Assembly (NCBI GenBank): GCA_964536805.1
Contig: CAZHYQ010000008.1
Span: 62,001 to 126,000 of the forward strand
Source: Longilinea sp964536805
GTDB lineage: Bacteria; Chloroflexota; Anaerolineae; Anaerolineales; Anaerolineaceae
Direction of reading: 5' to 3'
Length of the DNA stretch: 64,000 nucleotides
Part shown: positions 17,220 through 26,289 of the stretch, one piece after another
How positions within the stretch are numbered: position 1 is the stretch's first letter
Layout of the letters: every line of letters starts with the position of its first letter
Made by a program: the position numbers and the translations under genes
The notes under the pieces: generated by a model
Told to the model about the DNA's origin: nothing
Seen by the model: the letters and a program-made list of their open reading frames with translations, nothing else
The model's database searches: none

Positions 17220-18363
17220 TAAGTTTGCGATACAGTTCAATGTATTGATCGGTAACCCGCTCGATTGTAAAATTTTCAGCAATTTTCTTGCCGGCCAGCC
17301 GAAATTTATCTTGTTTCCCGGTATCCAGCATTGCGGTATGGATTGTCTCAGCCAAACCATTGACGTCGGCTGGAGGGGCCAACCATCCCGACTCGTCAGC
17401 AATGATTAATTCCTTGACCCCTGATACATTGGTCCCAATCACTGGAACTCCTGCAGCGAAACTCTCCAAAATAACCGATGGAAACCCTTCCCGCAGGGAT
17501 GGAACTATCACCAGATCAATTTGGTTTAGGAGCTCGATGACATCCGCCCTCTGTCCAAGGAAACGGACCGTGTCGTTTAGACCAAGGCTCTGAGCCAAAT
17601 CTTCCAATTCGCGGCGAAGGTTGCCGTCCCCGATGACCCAAAGTTGCAAACGGTCCTGCATTTCTTGAAGCTGTTTGACCGCCTGAATAAGGTAACGTTG
17701 ACCTTTTTCTTCGCTTAAGCGGCCAATGACAGCAATCACTTTTTCGCCATGTTTGTGCAACGGCTTTAATTCGCTTCCATAATTTAACGGTTCACTTGCC
17801 GGAATGGCATTGTGGATACAGACCGGATTTCGGTGAAACAATCTGGCCCCATAAGTTGATGCCAGATGGGTAGTGATCTCCGTTGAAACCCCTACCTCAC
17901 AATCTACCAGGATCGGAAAAAGCCATTGAGAGAATAAATCTTCTCCCAGCTTACCGTACCATCCTTGCTCCCATTCCTGAGTGACATGAGTGGTCCGGAC
18001 AACCGCTTTTGTCAATCCGCATATTCGTAAATCAATCGATGAGAGAGTTCCTAATTGAAAATGGGAGTGGCTAAGATCCAGCGGATGGCCATGCACCATT
18101 TTTTCCACTGCACGAATGCCAGTAAGGTAATTTCTGATATTGCGATGTCCCATCCATTCAGTCGCCGTAAAGCAATGGATTCCTTGCTCAGATAATACTG
18201 ATTTCCATTTTTGTTCTGCGGGGGTACCAGTGCCAAAAAAGGCGCAAAGCAAAACATCGATGCCCCTGCTTTTCAAAGAAATCGATAAGTCAGCGGCAAA
18301 ACGCTCTGCCCCACCGTGAAGATTGCCAATATCAAGCCCTTTTACAATTTGAAGAACGCGCAA
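17209..18363 (-). CDS. GT4-family glycosyltransferase
   Basis: A 384-residue GT-B glycosyltransferase. The acceptor-domain opening MRVLQIVKGLDIGNLHGGAE carries the GG loop typical of GT4. EKVIAVIGRLSEEKGQRYLIQAV marks the donor-domain start and SLREGFPSVILESFAAGVPVIGTNVSG the E-x7-E donor site. It starts with TTG at 18363, preceded by GAGGAG eight bases upstream. It is the last gene of the second polysaccharide operon, 12 bp after the pyruvyl transferase gene, and converges on the lipoprotein gene. Confidence 0.88.
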   Translation of the reverse strand: MRVLQIVKGLDIGNLHGGAERFAADLSISLKSRGIDVLLCAFFGTGTPAEQKWKSVLSEQGIHCFTATEWMGHRNIRNYLTGIRAVEKMVHGHPLDLSHSHFQLGTLSSIDLRICGLTKAVVRTTHVTQEWEQGWYGKLGEDLFSQWLFPILVDCEVGVSTEITTHLASTYGARLFHRNPVCIHNAIPASEPLNYGSELKPLHKHGEKVIAVIGRLSEEKGQRYLIQAVKQLQEMQDRLQLWVIGDGNLRRELEDLAQSLGLNDTVRFLGQRADVIELLNQIDLVIVPSLREGFPSVILESFAAGVPVIGTNVSGVKELIIADESGWLAPPADVNGLAETIHTAMLDTGKQDKFRLAGKKIAENFTIERVTDQYIELYRKLIKA

Positions 18364-18375
18364 GGGTTTGTCTCC

Positions 18376-19650
18376 TCAGATTTTTTCACAAGCTTGTCTT
18401 ATGAGGTCAGGTGTGTTTGCAATTTCTGTTTTGATTGCGGGAAGCTTCTGAGCGATCAGTAGACGGCGTTCCTCGTTTTCTTGTAAAGCAGTGTAAACAT
18501 AGTCTAAAATATTGGATTGGTTTACCTGATCAAGTTCCAAAACCCAATCCTGCAACTCCAGCCATTCCATAAGCCCGCGGGTTTTTTGCAGGTAGCCGAT
18601 ATACAAGACCGGAACCCCCATGCCCAAGGAAAAAATGCCGGAATGCATTCGAGTCGCGATAACAAGTTTCATCCGGCCATAACAGGCTTTTAGCAAGGCT
18701 GGGGGTAAAACTTCATCGACATGGACAATTTGATCGCAAGAACCTGTGATTTTTTGCATCAACTTGGATGCAGCTACCCGATCATCATCCAGAGGGGTAG
18801 GTCCAGTGACTTGATTAAAAATGAATACCCGGCGATTTTTTTGGCTGCAAAATTCTACCAAAAAACCGCTGAGCGCCTGATAATAACGATCCATGACTTC
18901 TTGGTTTACCCAGCGTCCCTGCCAGGGGATCAGTGTCAAGCCGATTGATGTATCGCTTTCAGAGTAACCAAACCTGGAAAGAACTCCCATCGCTTCGGAG
19001 GGTAAAGCAGGTTCATACTCAAAAGTCGGATCTGGTGAAAAATGCACTTTTTCATCCGGCAAACCGATCGATTTTGCCAGTCTCAGGGATTCTGCATCCC
19101 GCAAGAGAATTAAAAATGCCTCTTTATAAGCATTTTGCAATAACATCTTTTCCCAATTCCACCTCAACGGGCCAATGGATTGAGGCATGACCATGAAGGG
19201 TTTTCCGAAGAAATGTGCCAGTCCGACCGACCAGGTCTTTACCGGAAATGGCCAGCCATACCGGCCGGTTGAATAAAAAAGTGTGCTCGAAACGGAAGCG
19301 ACAACATCCGCTGTTTCATACGCAATGAATACCTCCCGCCATTCTTGAGGAATTCCACGTTTTAATCCGCGCCGATACAAACGGGCATATTGCATTCCTA
19401 ACGCCGTATGGAGCAACTGCTGCCAAAAAGATCGCTCCTGGCGGATTCCGATCGCATGCCATGCAGACCGGACAACGTTAAAATCAGTTGGGTGGTGAAA
19501 ATAGGTTTCCTCGGGCCAATTGACGGCAACTGAGATCTTTGGGCTATCAAACGCTTGTTTTAGGTGGCGAATATTCATTTCCAACAATGCGCGGTCGCCA
19601 TTGTTTAAAGATGAATGATAGCTCGTTATCAGTGCTGAATTGACCTTCAT
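18376..19650 (-). CDS. Polysaccharide pyruvyl transferase family protein
   Basis: A 424-residue protein of the CsaB/WcaK-like pyruvyl transferase family, which adds a ketal pyruvate from phosphoenolpyruvate to a sugar. Motifs include ITSYHSSLNNGDRALLEMNI at the N-terminus, MPQSIGPLRWNWEKMLLQ, RDAESLRLAKSIGLPDEKVHFSPDP and TRMHSGIFSLGMGVPVLYI near the C-terminus. The last of these is the conserved R-x-H-x-x-I-x-x-x-x-x-G-x-P core. Pyruvylated glycans can serve as ligands for S-layer SLH domains in other bacteria, but no SLH domain is visible here. ATG at 19650 has only a weak ribosome site. Confidence 0.85.
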   Translation of the reverse strand: MKVNSALITSYHSSLNNGDRALLEMNIRHLKQAFDSPKISVAVNWPEETYFHHPTDFNVVRSAWHAIGIRQERSFWQQLLHTALGMQYARLYRRGLKRGIPQEWREVFIAYETADVVASVSSTLFYSTGRYGWPFPVKTWSVGLAHFFGKPFMVMPQSIGPLRWNWEKMLLQNAYKEAFLILLRDAESLRLAKSIGLPDEKVHFSPDPTFEYEPALPSEAMGVLSRFGYSESDTSIGLTLIPWQGRWVNQEVMDRYYQALSGFLVEFCSQKNRRVFIFNQVTGPTPLDDDRVAASKLMQKITGSCDQIVHVDEVLPPALLKACYGRMKLVIATRMHSGIFSLGMGVPVLYIGYLQKTRGLMEWLELQDWVLELDQVNQSNILDYVYTALQENEERRLLIAQKLPAIKTEIANTPDLIRQACEKI

Positions 19651-19814
19651 ACGTATATGACCTTTTCAAATAATAAAAGCGATGATCGCAAGGGAACGAT
19701 TCGTTCTTAAAGACTTATTTTACATGTATTTTGCAGGTCACCCTTCAGGCTAATAAATGTGCTCAATTATAAGCTCAGGTTTCCAGCATCCAGTTGTAAT
19801 AAATTGCACGTAAA

Positions 19815-21077
19815 CTACCTTAACGGGTCATTTTGAAGGAATCTTCCCTTCCGAATCCATTGACTCGTTTCCCATAGATAGCCTAGAACAATAATCAATT
19901 CACTAAATACATATACCCACGCCACACCAGTCACCTGAAACAACGGGATGACATAAATATTTACAGCAATATTAAACACCGCGGCGATAATCTGATAAAC
20001 CAGTCTTTTATGCTGCCAACCAACTGATACCAGCACAACCGCGCAGGCGAAACTGATTGCTTTGAGAAACATGATCGGACTTAGGATGCTAAGGATTTGA
20101 CCCGAGAAATGGAAATCGTCGCCCAGTAATAATTGAAGAATCCATTTCCCTGTGAGGCCAACAACAGCCCACATTGCCATGCCAAGGACAAAAAAACCAA
20201 GGAATAACTTCCTTAAGGACAGCCGAAAGTGATTTGCAGATTCCGCGAAAAGGCGCGTCATCATCGGCACCATCACTGTGAACATGGCATTCGGAATCAC
20301 AAAGAGTGCGTGGATAATACCGGAAGCAGGCGAATAGAGGCCAACCGCGGTGGTTCCCGCCATCCATGCCAGAATCGTCACGTCGATGTTGGTGTAAATT
20401 AGAGACAGAAACTCAGACAAACCAAAGGGAAGCGATTCGGTCAGGACTGTGCGAGTCGAGATCAGCTTGCCGGTTTGCCATTTTGGCCGGTGAAAATACG
20501 TGGCTGCTGCGAAACCCGCAAATGTGGCCACCGCCCGCGTCAACGCGAAAAGGACTGCCGAATTGACGCCAAAGAGATACAGCAGGAGCAAACCAAGCAG
20601 ACGTCCGCCGCGCGAGAAAAGTACCAACCAGGTGATGGTTTTCATGCGGTGTTGAACGTTAAGGGCTTGAATTTCCGTTCCAAAACAAACATCGCTCCAG
20701 GTATCCAGCGAACAGATCACCATTATTGGCAGGGTATACAAATCCGGCCGGATGAGCGGCGCCAGGATGATGAGAGCCAGTGACCAGAATACACCGATCG
20801 CTGCCTTAATTCGCAGAACTTTTCCGCTCAGAATGGTGACATCCGAATACAGCCCGGCTTTCCGCAGCAGCCAGGTATCCATGCCCAAATTCAAGAAAAA
20901 AGCCGAAATCCCGACCAGAGAATAGGCGCTGGTGAAAAATCCCAACTCCTTCGGACCCAGGATCCGCGCCAGAATGAGCACGTAAACCATCATGATGAAT
21001 TGAGCGATGGTCGTGCTTCCGCCAAACAGAGCCAGGTTTTGAATCAGGGAGGTTTTTTTGGCATCCATTCGAAGCAT
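19815..21077 (-). CDS. Oligosaccharide flippase (Wzx/MATE-like)
   Basis: A 420-residue polytopic membrane protein with about 12 hydrophobic helices and the usual N-terminal pattern LILARILGPKELGFFTSAYSL of polysaccharide flippases. An internal amphipathic loop follows residue 210. It would flip an undecaprenyl-linked repeat unit outward. The cluster has no recognisable Wzy polymerase, so export of a short oligosaccharide is possible. 164 bp without a gene separates it from the pyruvyl transferase gene. The ATG at 21077 is the longest ATG start; an ATG three codons later is equally possible. Confidence 0.88.
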   Translation of the reverse strand: MLRMDAKKTSLIQNLALFGGSTTIAQFIMMVYVLILARILGPKELGFFTSAYSLVGISAFFLNLGMDTWLLRKAGLYSDVTILSGKVLRIKAAIGVFWSLALIILAPLIRPDLYTLPIMVICSLDTWSDVCFGTEIQALNVQHRMKTITWLVLFSRGGRLLGLLLLYLFGVNSAVLFALTRAVATFAGFAAATYFHRPKWQTGKLISTRTVLTESLPFGLSEFLSLIYTNIDVTILAWMAGTTAVGLYSPASGIIHALFVIPNAMFTVMVPMMTRLFAESANHFRLSLRKLFLGFFVLGMAMWAVVGLTGKWILQLLLGDDFHFSGQILSILSPIMFLKAISFACAVVLVSVGWQHKRLVYQIIAAVFNIAVNIYVIPLFQVTGVAWVYVFSELIIVLGYLWETSQWIRKGRFLQNDPLR

Positions 21078-21099
21078 GTCGAATGTCTTTCTGCGGATC

Positions 21100-22320
21100 T
21101 TAGGGTTTTACAAAAGTGGGTTTGGAGAAGATCCAATGGGACTTTTCAACAATTTTAGCCCATGAATAGTTTTCAACCCGGCCAGATGCAACCCGCGTTA
21201 ATTCGGCTGTGTTGGATGGGTTTTGAAGCAACCGTATCAAACCTTCTGCCAGCGCTTCTTCATTTCCGGCTGCCACCAGGCAGGCGGCTGGCGGATTTCC
21301 TGCCAATTCCTTCCGGTCCCCCACATCGGCCGTTACAAAGGGCACGCCGCACGTCCAACTCTCAAACATTTTCAAAGGACAACGCCCGCGTGCAGCCTCG
21401 TCGTCGTATACCGGATCAACGGACACGTCGCCGAGAACATAATAGAGTGATACTTGCTCCGGCAAAACTCTTCCGGTGAAAATGGTATCTCGCCCAATGC
21501 CCAATTCCCGCGCCATATCCTTGATGACATCCAAATCTTCGCCTGTACCGACCAGAAGCAAACTTGCCTCGGGGATGGCTTTTTGCACCATGGGAAATGC
21601 CCGCAACAAAAGATCCACCGGATGATTGGTCAGGCTCATGCTGCCAATAAAGGCAATTACCTTCCTGCCAGCCAGACCCAGAGTGGTACGCAATTGCTTT
21701 ACCTCACCGGGGTCAGTGGTAGGGAAGCGCTGTGGATCGATGCCGTTTGGAATGTAAACCAGCTTGTCTGCGGGAATCCCCATTTTTCTCATGCGGTTTA
21801 CATTGTAATGTGTGTTGCTGGTAATAAGCTGCGCCTTATGAGGTGCCAGGTTTTCAAACCAGGTGACAATTCTTTTTTGCCAATCCGCTTGAAAGCGGTT
21901 CGAACCGGTTTCAAGATCATCGCAATCCAGAATAATCCGGGTATGGGGATGGAATATTTTCGCAGCCCAGGCGGCGATGGTATTCATGGGGTGCGGTTTT
22001 CCGATCAACACGACATCGGCCTGAGTCTTCAACGCCGCCAGGGTGAGGTTGATCGTTCCCACCAGTGCAACCCAGATTAATTGCCAGGGCGAAAAATAAG
22101 TCTTCCCCGCGTTGCTTTTCCTGACGTGCATCTGGGCAACATATTCAACCTTCACACCTGAGATGACGGTTTTTCGGGCAGGTAAATTCGCAAAATCGGA
22201 GTGCAAGGCAAAAATTTGAACCTCATGGCCAAGACGCGACAGTCCTTTTGCCCATGGGAAATAACGTCCCAATCCGGACGGGGAGGATAAATCCTGAGTT
22301 AATAAGAATGTAATTTTCAT
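21100..22320 (-). CDS. GT4-family glycosyltransferase
   Basis: A 406-residue GT-B transferase with the opening LSSPSGLGRYFPWAKGLSRLGHEV, a donor-domain start at GRKVIAFIGSMSLTNHPVDLLLRAF, and a donor site KMFESWTCGVPFVTADVGDRKEL. The ESWTCG segment replaces the more usual E-A-x-A-x-G. It is the second of three GT4 genes in this operon, lying 22 bp upstream of the flippase gene and 6 bp downstream of the next GT4. Donor and acceptor unknown. Confidence 0.85.
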   Translation of the reverse strand: MKITFLLTQDLSSPSGLGRYFPWAKGLSRLGHEVQIFALHSDFANLPARKTVISGVKVEYVAQMHVRKSNAGKTYFSPWQLIWVALVGTINLTLAALKTQADVVLIGKPHPMNTIAAWAAKIFHPHTRIILDCDDLETGSNRFQADWQKRIVTWFENLAPHKAQLITSNTHYNVNRMRKMGIPADKLVYIPNGIDPQRFPTTDPGEVKQLRTTLGLAGRKVIAFIGSMSLTNHPVDLLLRAFPMVQKAIPEASLLLVGTGEDLDVIKDMARELGIGRDTIFTGRVLPEQVSLYYVLGDVSVDPVYDDEAARGRCPLKMFESWTCGVPFVTADVGDRKELAGNPPAACLVAAGNEEALAEGLIRLLQNPSNTAELTRVASGRVENYSWAKIVEKSHWIFSKPTFVKP

Positions 22321-22326
22321 AACAGG

Positions 22327-23445
22327 TCACTGACCAACCAGGTGTTCCAGCTTCTCGATGACCGCAACCCAGCTGGCCATTGAATTTACCGGTGAATTCT
22401 CCATCGGAGCAAGGCTCAAAGCCTGTTTCATGGCATCAACGATCGTTGCGGGATCTTCAGCTGAACACACGAATACCCGGCGGTTTATCCAGGGCTGCAT
22501 CGAATCGTTGACAACTACTGGCGTGACAACAATGGGCAGGCCAAAACCAAGCGCCATTTTCACCGCTGCGCTCTGGGTGGCATCGGTATAAGGTGCCGCG
22601 AAAACATCAGCCGCTGAAAAAATGACAGGCAGTTCCTCATTCGGGATATAGCGGTTATCGATCCATACCTGTCCTGTCAGGTGCAAACGGTCGATCTGCT
22701 CACGGTATTTTTGTACATCCTCCCAAAATTCGCCGGCGATGTAAAGACCAACCTGATTTCCTGCGGTGTGTAATTGCCCCATGGCTTCCAGCAACAGCGC
22801 CAATCCCTTATAGGGTCTCACGATGCCAAAGAACAAAACCAATGGGGTATTTTCAGGCAATGCCAGTTTCCGGCGGGCAGTCCCCCGATCCATTTTTTGG
22901 ACCGCGAACATATCATAAACCGGCAGCTCGATCAGATCAGGTTTGGCAGCCGGGATCAACTTTTGCAGCGCTTCCCGCTGTCCGCTGCTTTGCACCAGAA
23001 AAGCGTCCCCATGCCGCAGTGCCATCTTTGCCAGAAACCGGTCCCACGGTCTGGCTTCGTGTGGAATGACGTTATGAATCAAATATCCTGTGCGGATTTG
23101 CTTCTTGTGGAGTGCCTGGCAAATGTACCCAAATGCAAAAGCCCAAAAGGTCGTCCACCATTGAAACAGAACTAGGTCAGGAGCATCCCTTTGGATGGTT
23201 GTGACCGTCTTGAGCCACGTCCATGGGTACAACGGATCCAGCAGATAATCCGCCGGAACCGTGAGCGGTTCCTGGGAGGGATCGCGGTCGCTCTGGCCGG
23301 GATACAGCCAACCCGGGTACTGGCGTTTAAAGGATATGACCTTCACGTCATGTCCGGCTGCCAACAGACTCTTCGCCAGTTGGGTCGTATAATGCGCAAT
23401 TCCGCCGCGATAAGGATAAACCGGCCCGATCAGAACAATCTTCAT
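22327..23445 (-). CDS. GT4-family glycosyltransferase
   Basis: A 372-residue GT-B transferase: IGPVYPYRGGIAHYTTQLAK (acceptor-domain GG loop), TPLVLFFGIVRPYKGLALLLEAM (donor-domain start), and VFAAPYTDATQSAAVKMALGFGLPIVVTPV in the donor site. It overlaps the upstream methyltransferase gene by 4 bp (ATGA) and is separated by 6 bp from the next GT4 gene, so all are probably cotranscribed. The sugar transferred cannot be inferred. Confidence 0.87.
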   Translation of the reverse strand: MKIVLIGPVYPYRGGIAHYTTQLAKSLLAAGHDVKVISFKRQYPGWLYPGQSDRDPSQEPLTVPADYLLDPLYPWTWLKTVTTIQRDAPDLVLFQWWTTFWAFAFGYICQALHKKQIRTGYLIHNVIPHEARPWDRFLAKMALRHGDAFLVQSSGQREALQKLIPAAKPDLIELPVYDMFAVQKMDRGTARRKLALPENTPLVLFFGIVRPYKGLALLLEAMGQLHTAGNQVGLYIAGEFWEDVQKYREQIDRLHLTGQVWIDNRYIPNEELPVIFSAADVFAAPYTDATQSAAVKMALGFGLPIVVTPVVVNDSMQPWINRRVFVCSAEDPATIVDAMKQALSLAPMENSPVNSMASWVAVIEKLEHLVGQ

Positions 23446-24014
23446 CCGGCCCTCTGGAATACCGCCACCTGGTTCATGCCGGCCATGAACGGCCGATACT
23501 CGATCAACTTAAACTCAACTTCCATAAACAATTGCTCGAGCGAACCCCGACCGTAAAAGCCCTTATGGTCATCCTTTGCTTCGCGGGAAAAAAACCCCAT
23601 TCCCCCACCAAGGGAATGGACCTTTCCGCCCAACGGGGTGGGCGTAGTCAGAACAACCTTTCCAGCAAGTCTTAGCAGTTCCGGTAAAGAGGAAACCAAC
23701 CGTTCTGGTCGGGCGAGATGCTCCAGAACGGCAATCATCAAGATCGTATCAAATTTACGCTGGGTTGGAATCGACTCGCTGTCAAGATCCAATGACAGAA
23801 AAATGTAACCCGGATATTGTTTTTTCAACCACTGCACAACCGTGGGATTGTGGTCAATTCCCATATAGTTATTAGGATTGGGCGAGAATGTCCGTACCAC
23901 GCTGCCGTATCCACAACCAATGTCCAGCACGTCCCCGAGAATATAGCCCCGAACTTCGTTCATTCTGAGGCGTTCCAGATATTGTGAAACGCGCAGGCTC
24001 ATCGTCTTATTCAT
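23442..24014 (-). CDS. Small class I SAM methyltransferase
   Basis: A 190-residue methyltransferase with the SAM-binding loop DVLDIGCGYGSVVRTF (27-42), MGIDHNPTVVQWL (acidic loop after strand 2) and LMIAVLEHLARPERLVSSLPEL (motif IV). It lacks extra domains, consistent with the small sugar O- or lipid-linked-glycan methyltransferases of polysaccharide loci. It overlaps the GT2 gene by 8 bp and the GT4 gene by 4 bp. Confidence 0.82.
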   Translation of the reverse strand: MNKTMSLRVSQYLERLRMNEVRGYILGDVLDIGCGYGSVVRTFSPNPNNYMGIDHNPTVVQWLKKQYPGYIFLSLDLDSESIPTQRKFDTILMIAVLEHLARPERLVSSLPELLRLAGKVVLTTPTPLGGKVHSLGGGMGFFSREAKDDHKGFYGRGSLEQLFMEVEFKLIEYRPFMAGMNQVAVFQRAG

Positions 24015-24960
24015 CCAACTTCTGGGAGATGGATGAATCCTTAAGCCGGAAAAGAATCTCTTCCAACATCTTGCGATTCTTGCTGATCAAATCGGCCAGC
24101 AGCCCGATCAGCCAGGTCTGGAAGCCGCTGATCAGCAATACCGCCGAAACAATGATCGATTGGACGTGCCCGCCGCCCTGCCCCTGGAAGTAGAATACCA
24201 GGAAACGGATCAACAGCGCTGCGCCTAGCAGAAAAAGCAGCGACCCGACGTAGGTGAAAACGCGCAACGGGCGGTACATAGTGTAGGATCGTATGATGGT
24301 CACGCTGGAATTGAGCATGTAATCGCGCACACCGTGCATTAAGCGCGACGGCCGGTGCGGCGGATTGGTGGTCACAGGCACCGAAATCACCTTGGCGTGC
24401 AGGTTGCCGGCCTGGATGAGCGTCTCGAGGGTATATGAGTATTCGCTCAGTACCAGCGTACGCATGGCCATGAGGCGGGTCATGGCGCGAAACCCGCTGG
24501 TGGCGTCCGGGATATCCAACCCGGCGGCGCGTGAAACCACCCGGCTGCCCCAGGCCTGCAGGCGCTGTTTCAGCGGCGAAAACCACTCGTTGGTCAGCAC
24601 GCCGCGGTCGCCGACCACCAGTTCGGCCTCGCCCTTCAGAATCGGAGCCACCAGTTTGGGGATGTCGCCCGCCTCGTATTGATTATCGGCGTCGGTGTTG
24701 ACGATCAGGTCGGCGCCAAGGCGCAGGCAGGCATCCAGGCCAGCCGCGAAGGCCAACGCCAGCCCGCTGTGATGCGCCAGGGCGATAACATGATCGGCTC
24801 CAGCAGCGCGCGCAGCATCAGCGGTTCCATCCGTGCTGCCATCATCGATCACCAGCACTTCCACCTGGTCAACCCCGTCCAACTGGCGCGGCAGCAGGCC
24901 CAGCATGTGCGGCAGGGTTTCAGCTTCGTTGAAACAGGGTACCTGAATGATCAGTTTCAT
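24007..24960 (-). CDS. Membrane-anchored GT2, dolichyl-phosphate-mannose-synthase-like
   Basis: A 317-residue GT2 enzyme. Residues 1-220 are the GT-A domain: VPCFNEAETLP, LVIDDGSTDGTADAA and the metal-binding NTDADNQY. Two hydrophobic helices near the C-terminus (FTYVGSLLFLLGAALLIRFLVF and SIIVSAVLLISGFQTWLIGLLAD) follow, as in DPM1/GtrB-type transferases. It would load a sugar onto a polyprenyl phosphate, or start the glycan. It is the first gene of the operon read toward 17209. The product ends close to a conserved RKML-type tail. Confidence 0.9.
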   Translation of the reverse strand: MKLIIQVPCFNEAETLPHMLGLLPRQLDGVDQVEVLVIDDGSTDGTADAARAAGADHVIALAHHSGLALAFAAGLDACLRLGADLIVNTDADNQYEAGDIPKLVAPILKGEAELVVGDRGVLTNEWFSPLKQRLQAWGSRVVSRAAGLDIPDATSGFRAMTRLMAMRTLVLSEYSYTLETLIQAGNLHAKVISVPVTTNPPHRPSRLMHGVRDYMLNSSVTIIRSYTMYRPLRVFTYVGSLLFLLGAALLIRFLVFYFQGQGGGHVQSIIVSAVLLISGFQTWLIGLLADLISKNRKMLEEILFRLKDSSISQKLDE

Positions 24961-25018
24961 GAAAAAGTTGGATCAAAAAGGGATCAGGCGGCGTCTTAAC
25001 AAAGTCACCGACCCGGTT

Positions 25019-25047
25019 AGTATACCACGTAGACCCCAATCGCTTTT
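25019..25047 (-). promoter_or_regulatory. Possible extended -10 promoter for the second polysaccharide operon
   Basis: TGG-TATACT on the minus strand (-10 at 25024-25019) is preceded by TG in the extended -10 position and lies about 60 bp upstream of the GT2 start. The -35 position is poor. It is the only reasonable candidate in the 149-bp divergent intergenic region, and the call is tentative. Confidence 0.35.
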
Positions 25048-25109
25048 CTTTCCGGATATGGGAAATCGGATTGTACTCACTGGAGGGACATCCTAAAAGG
25101 AGAAATTGA

Positions 25110-26219
25110 ATGCAAGCCCATTCTTCAACGCAAAAGTTACTGTGTAAGAAAATCCTGTTATTGGTTGCAATCATGATGGCACTGGCAGCCTGCCAGGCTG
25201 CCCCCGGACCGAAAGCGGTTGACTTACCGACAATGAATCCAGAGGAAAGATCCACTCCAACCTCCAGCCCGACTGTGGTATCTCCCTCGTCAACCCCATC
25301 TGAAGCGCCTGCCAATCAGGCAACCGGGGCCGCGCCGCAAATGCTGCGCGAAGCCAGCGTTGTATTCCCCTACTGGGTGATCTGGTCGCAGGATGGGCAG
25401 CGCCTGATTGTCTCAAGCGAGGGCAGCGTGACCGTGTTTAATGGGGATACTTTCGAATCGATCGCCACCCGTTCGTTTCAAGCTCCGGCTCGTCTGCTCG
25501 ATTTCTCGCCGGATGGGACCACTTTAACCTACACGCCGGACGGTCAGACCGTCGAGTTGGAAAATATCGACAGCGGTCAAATTTTGCAGACCCTCATCCC
25601 GGAGGATGGTTTTCAGCAAGCCTCCTTCTCGCCGGATGGAAAAACACTGGCAGTCGATTCCACCGCCCAGATGGCATTCACCCTGTGGGATGTTGCCACT
25701 GGCCAAAAAGGGCCGGTGTTGAGCGGTTTCGTTACCGCCGCCCCAATCTATTCAGGGGATTTCAGCCCTTCGGGTAAGAAGTTCATTTGGTGGGCGCGCG
25801 GCACCATCCAGGTCATGGATCTTGCCACAGGAGTGCTGGCCAAAAGCATCAATCACCAGGATTTCATCACTGGCTTTTCGCTGAACCAGGGCGACACCCT
25901 TCTGGCGACCGCCGCCGGGGGCAACATTAATGATCAATTCACGCCGTTGATTTATCTCTGGAACCCGGAAAGCGGCCAACAAATAGCGGCCTACCCGCAG
26001 GAAAAATTCGCGAGCACATTGGCCTTCTCGCCGGATGGGAGTATGCTGGCGGCGGGCATCGCTGGTGACGTGCTGTTAATAAATCCTGCCAATGGTCAGG
26101 TTTTGCAGAAAATTCACGCCTCTGAGGAAGCGGTAATTTCGCTGGCATTCTCCCCCGACGGCACACGTCTGGCGACAGCCGGGTCGGATGATTTCATCAG
26201 GCTTTGGCGGCTTAAGTAA
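25110..26219 (+). CDS. Beta-propeller (WD40-like) lipoprotein
   Basis: A 369-residue lipoprotein. The signal peptide LLLVAIMMALAAC places the modified cysteine near 28; a Ser/Thr/Pro linker follows (40-72). Six to seven WD40/propeller blades come next, recognised by repeated FSPDG or FSPSG turns and terminal LWD/LWN/LWR residues. The last blade is LAFSPDGTRLATAGSDDFIRLWRLK. It should sit on the outer face of the membrane as a protein-binding scaffold. AAGGAG seven bases upstream supports the start. The gene is alone on the plus strand and ends at a strong terminator. Confidence 0.88.
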   Translation: MQAHSSTQKLLCKKILLLVAIMMALAACQAAPGPKAVDLPTMNPEERSTPTSSPTVVSPSSTPSEAPANQATGAAPQMLREASVVFPYWVIWSQDGQRLIVSSEGSVTVFNGDTFESIATRSFQAPARLLDFSPDGTTLTYTPDGQTVELENIDSGQILQTLIPEDGFQQASFSPDGKTLAVDSTAQMAFTLWDVATGQKGPVLSGFVTAAPIYSGDFSPSGKKFIWWARGTIQVMDLATGVLAKSINHQDFITGFSLNQGDTLLATAAGGNINDQFTPLIYLWNPESGQQIAAYPQEKFASTLAFSPDGSMLAAGIAGDVLLINPANGQVLQKIHASEEAVISLAFSPDGTRLATAGSDDFIRLWRLK

Positions 26220-26245
26220 AAAACACCGTTTTTCCATCTACCCAC

Positions 26246-26276
26246 GCTGAGGGCAAATTGACCCTCAGCTTTTTTT
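26246..26276 (+). terminator. Intrinsic terminator after the propeller lipoprotein gene
   Basis: An 8-bp perfect GC-rich stem (GCTGAGGG / CCCTCAGC) with an 8-base loop is followed by seven T residues, 26 bp after the TAA at 26219. The convergent CPBP gene ends shortly beyond, so the hairpin may also serve the other strand, although its A-run side is weak. Confidence 0.88.
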
Positions 26277-26289
26277 ACTTGACCCGTGC

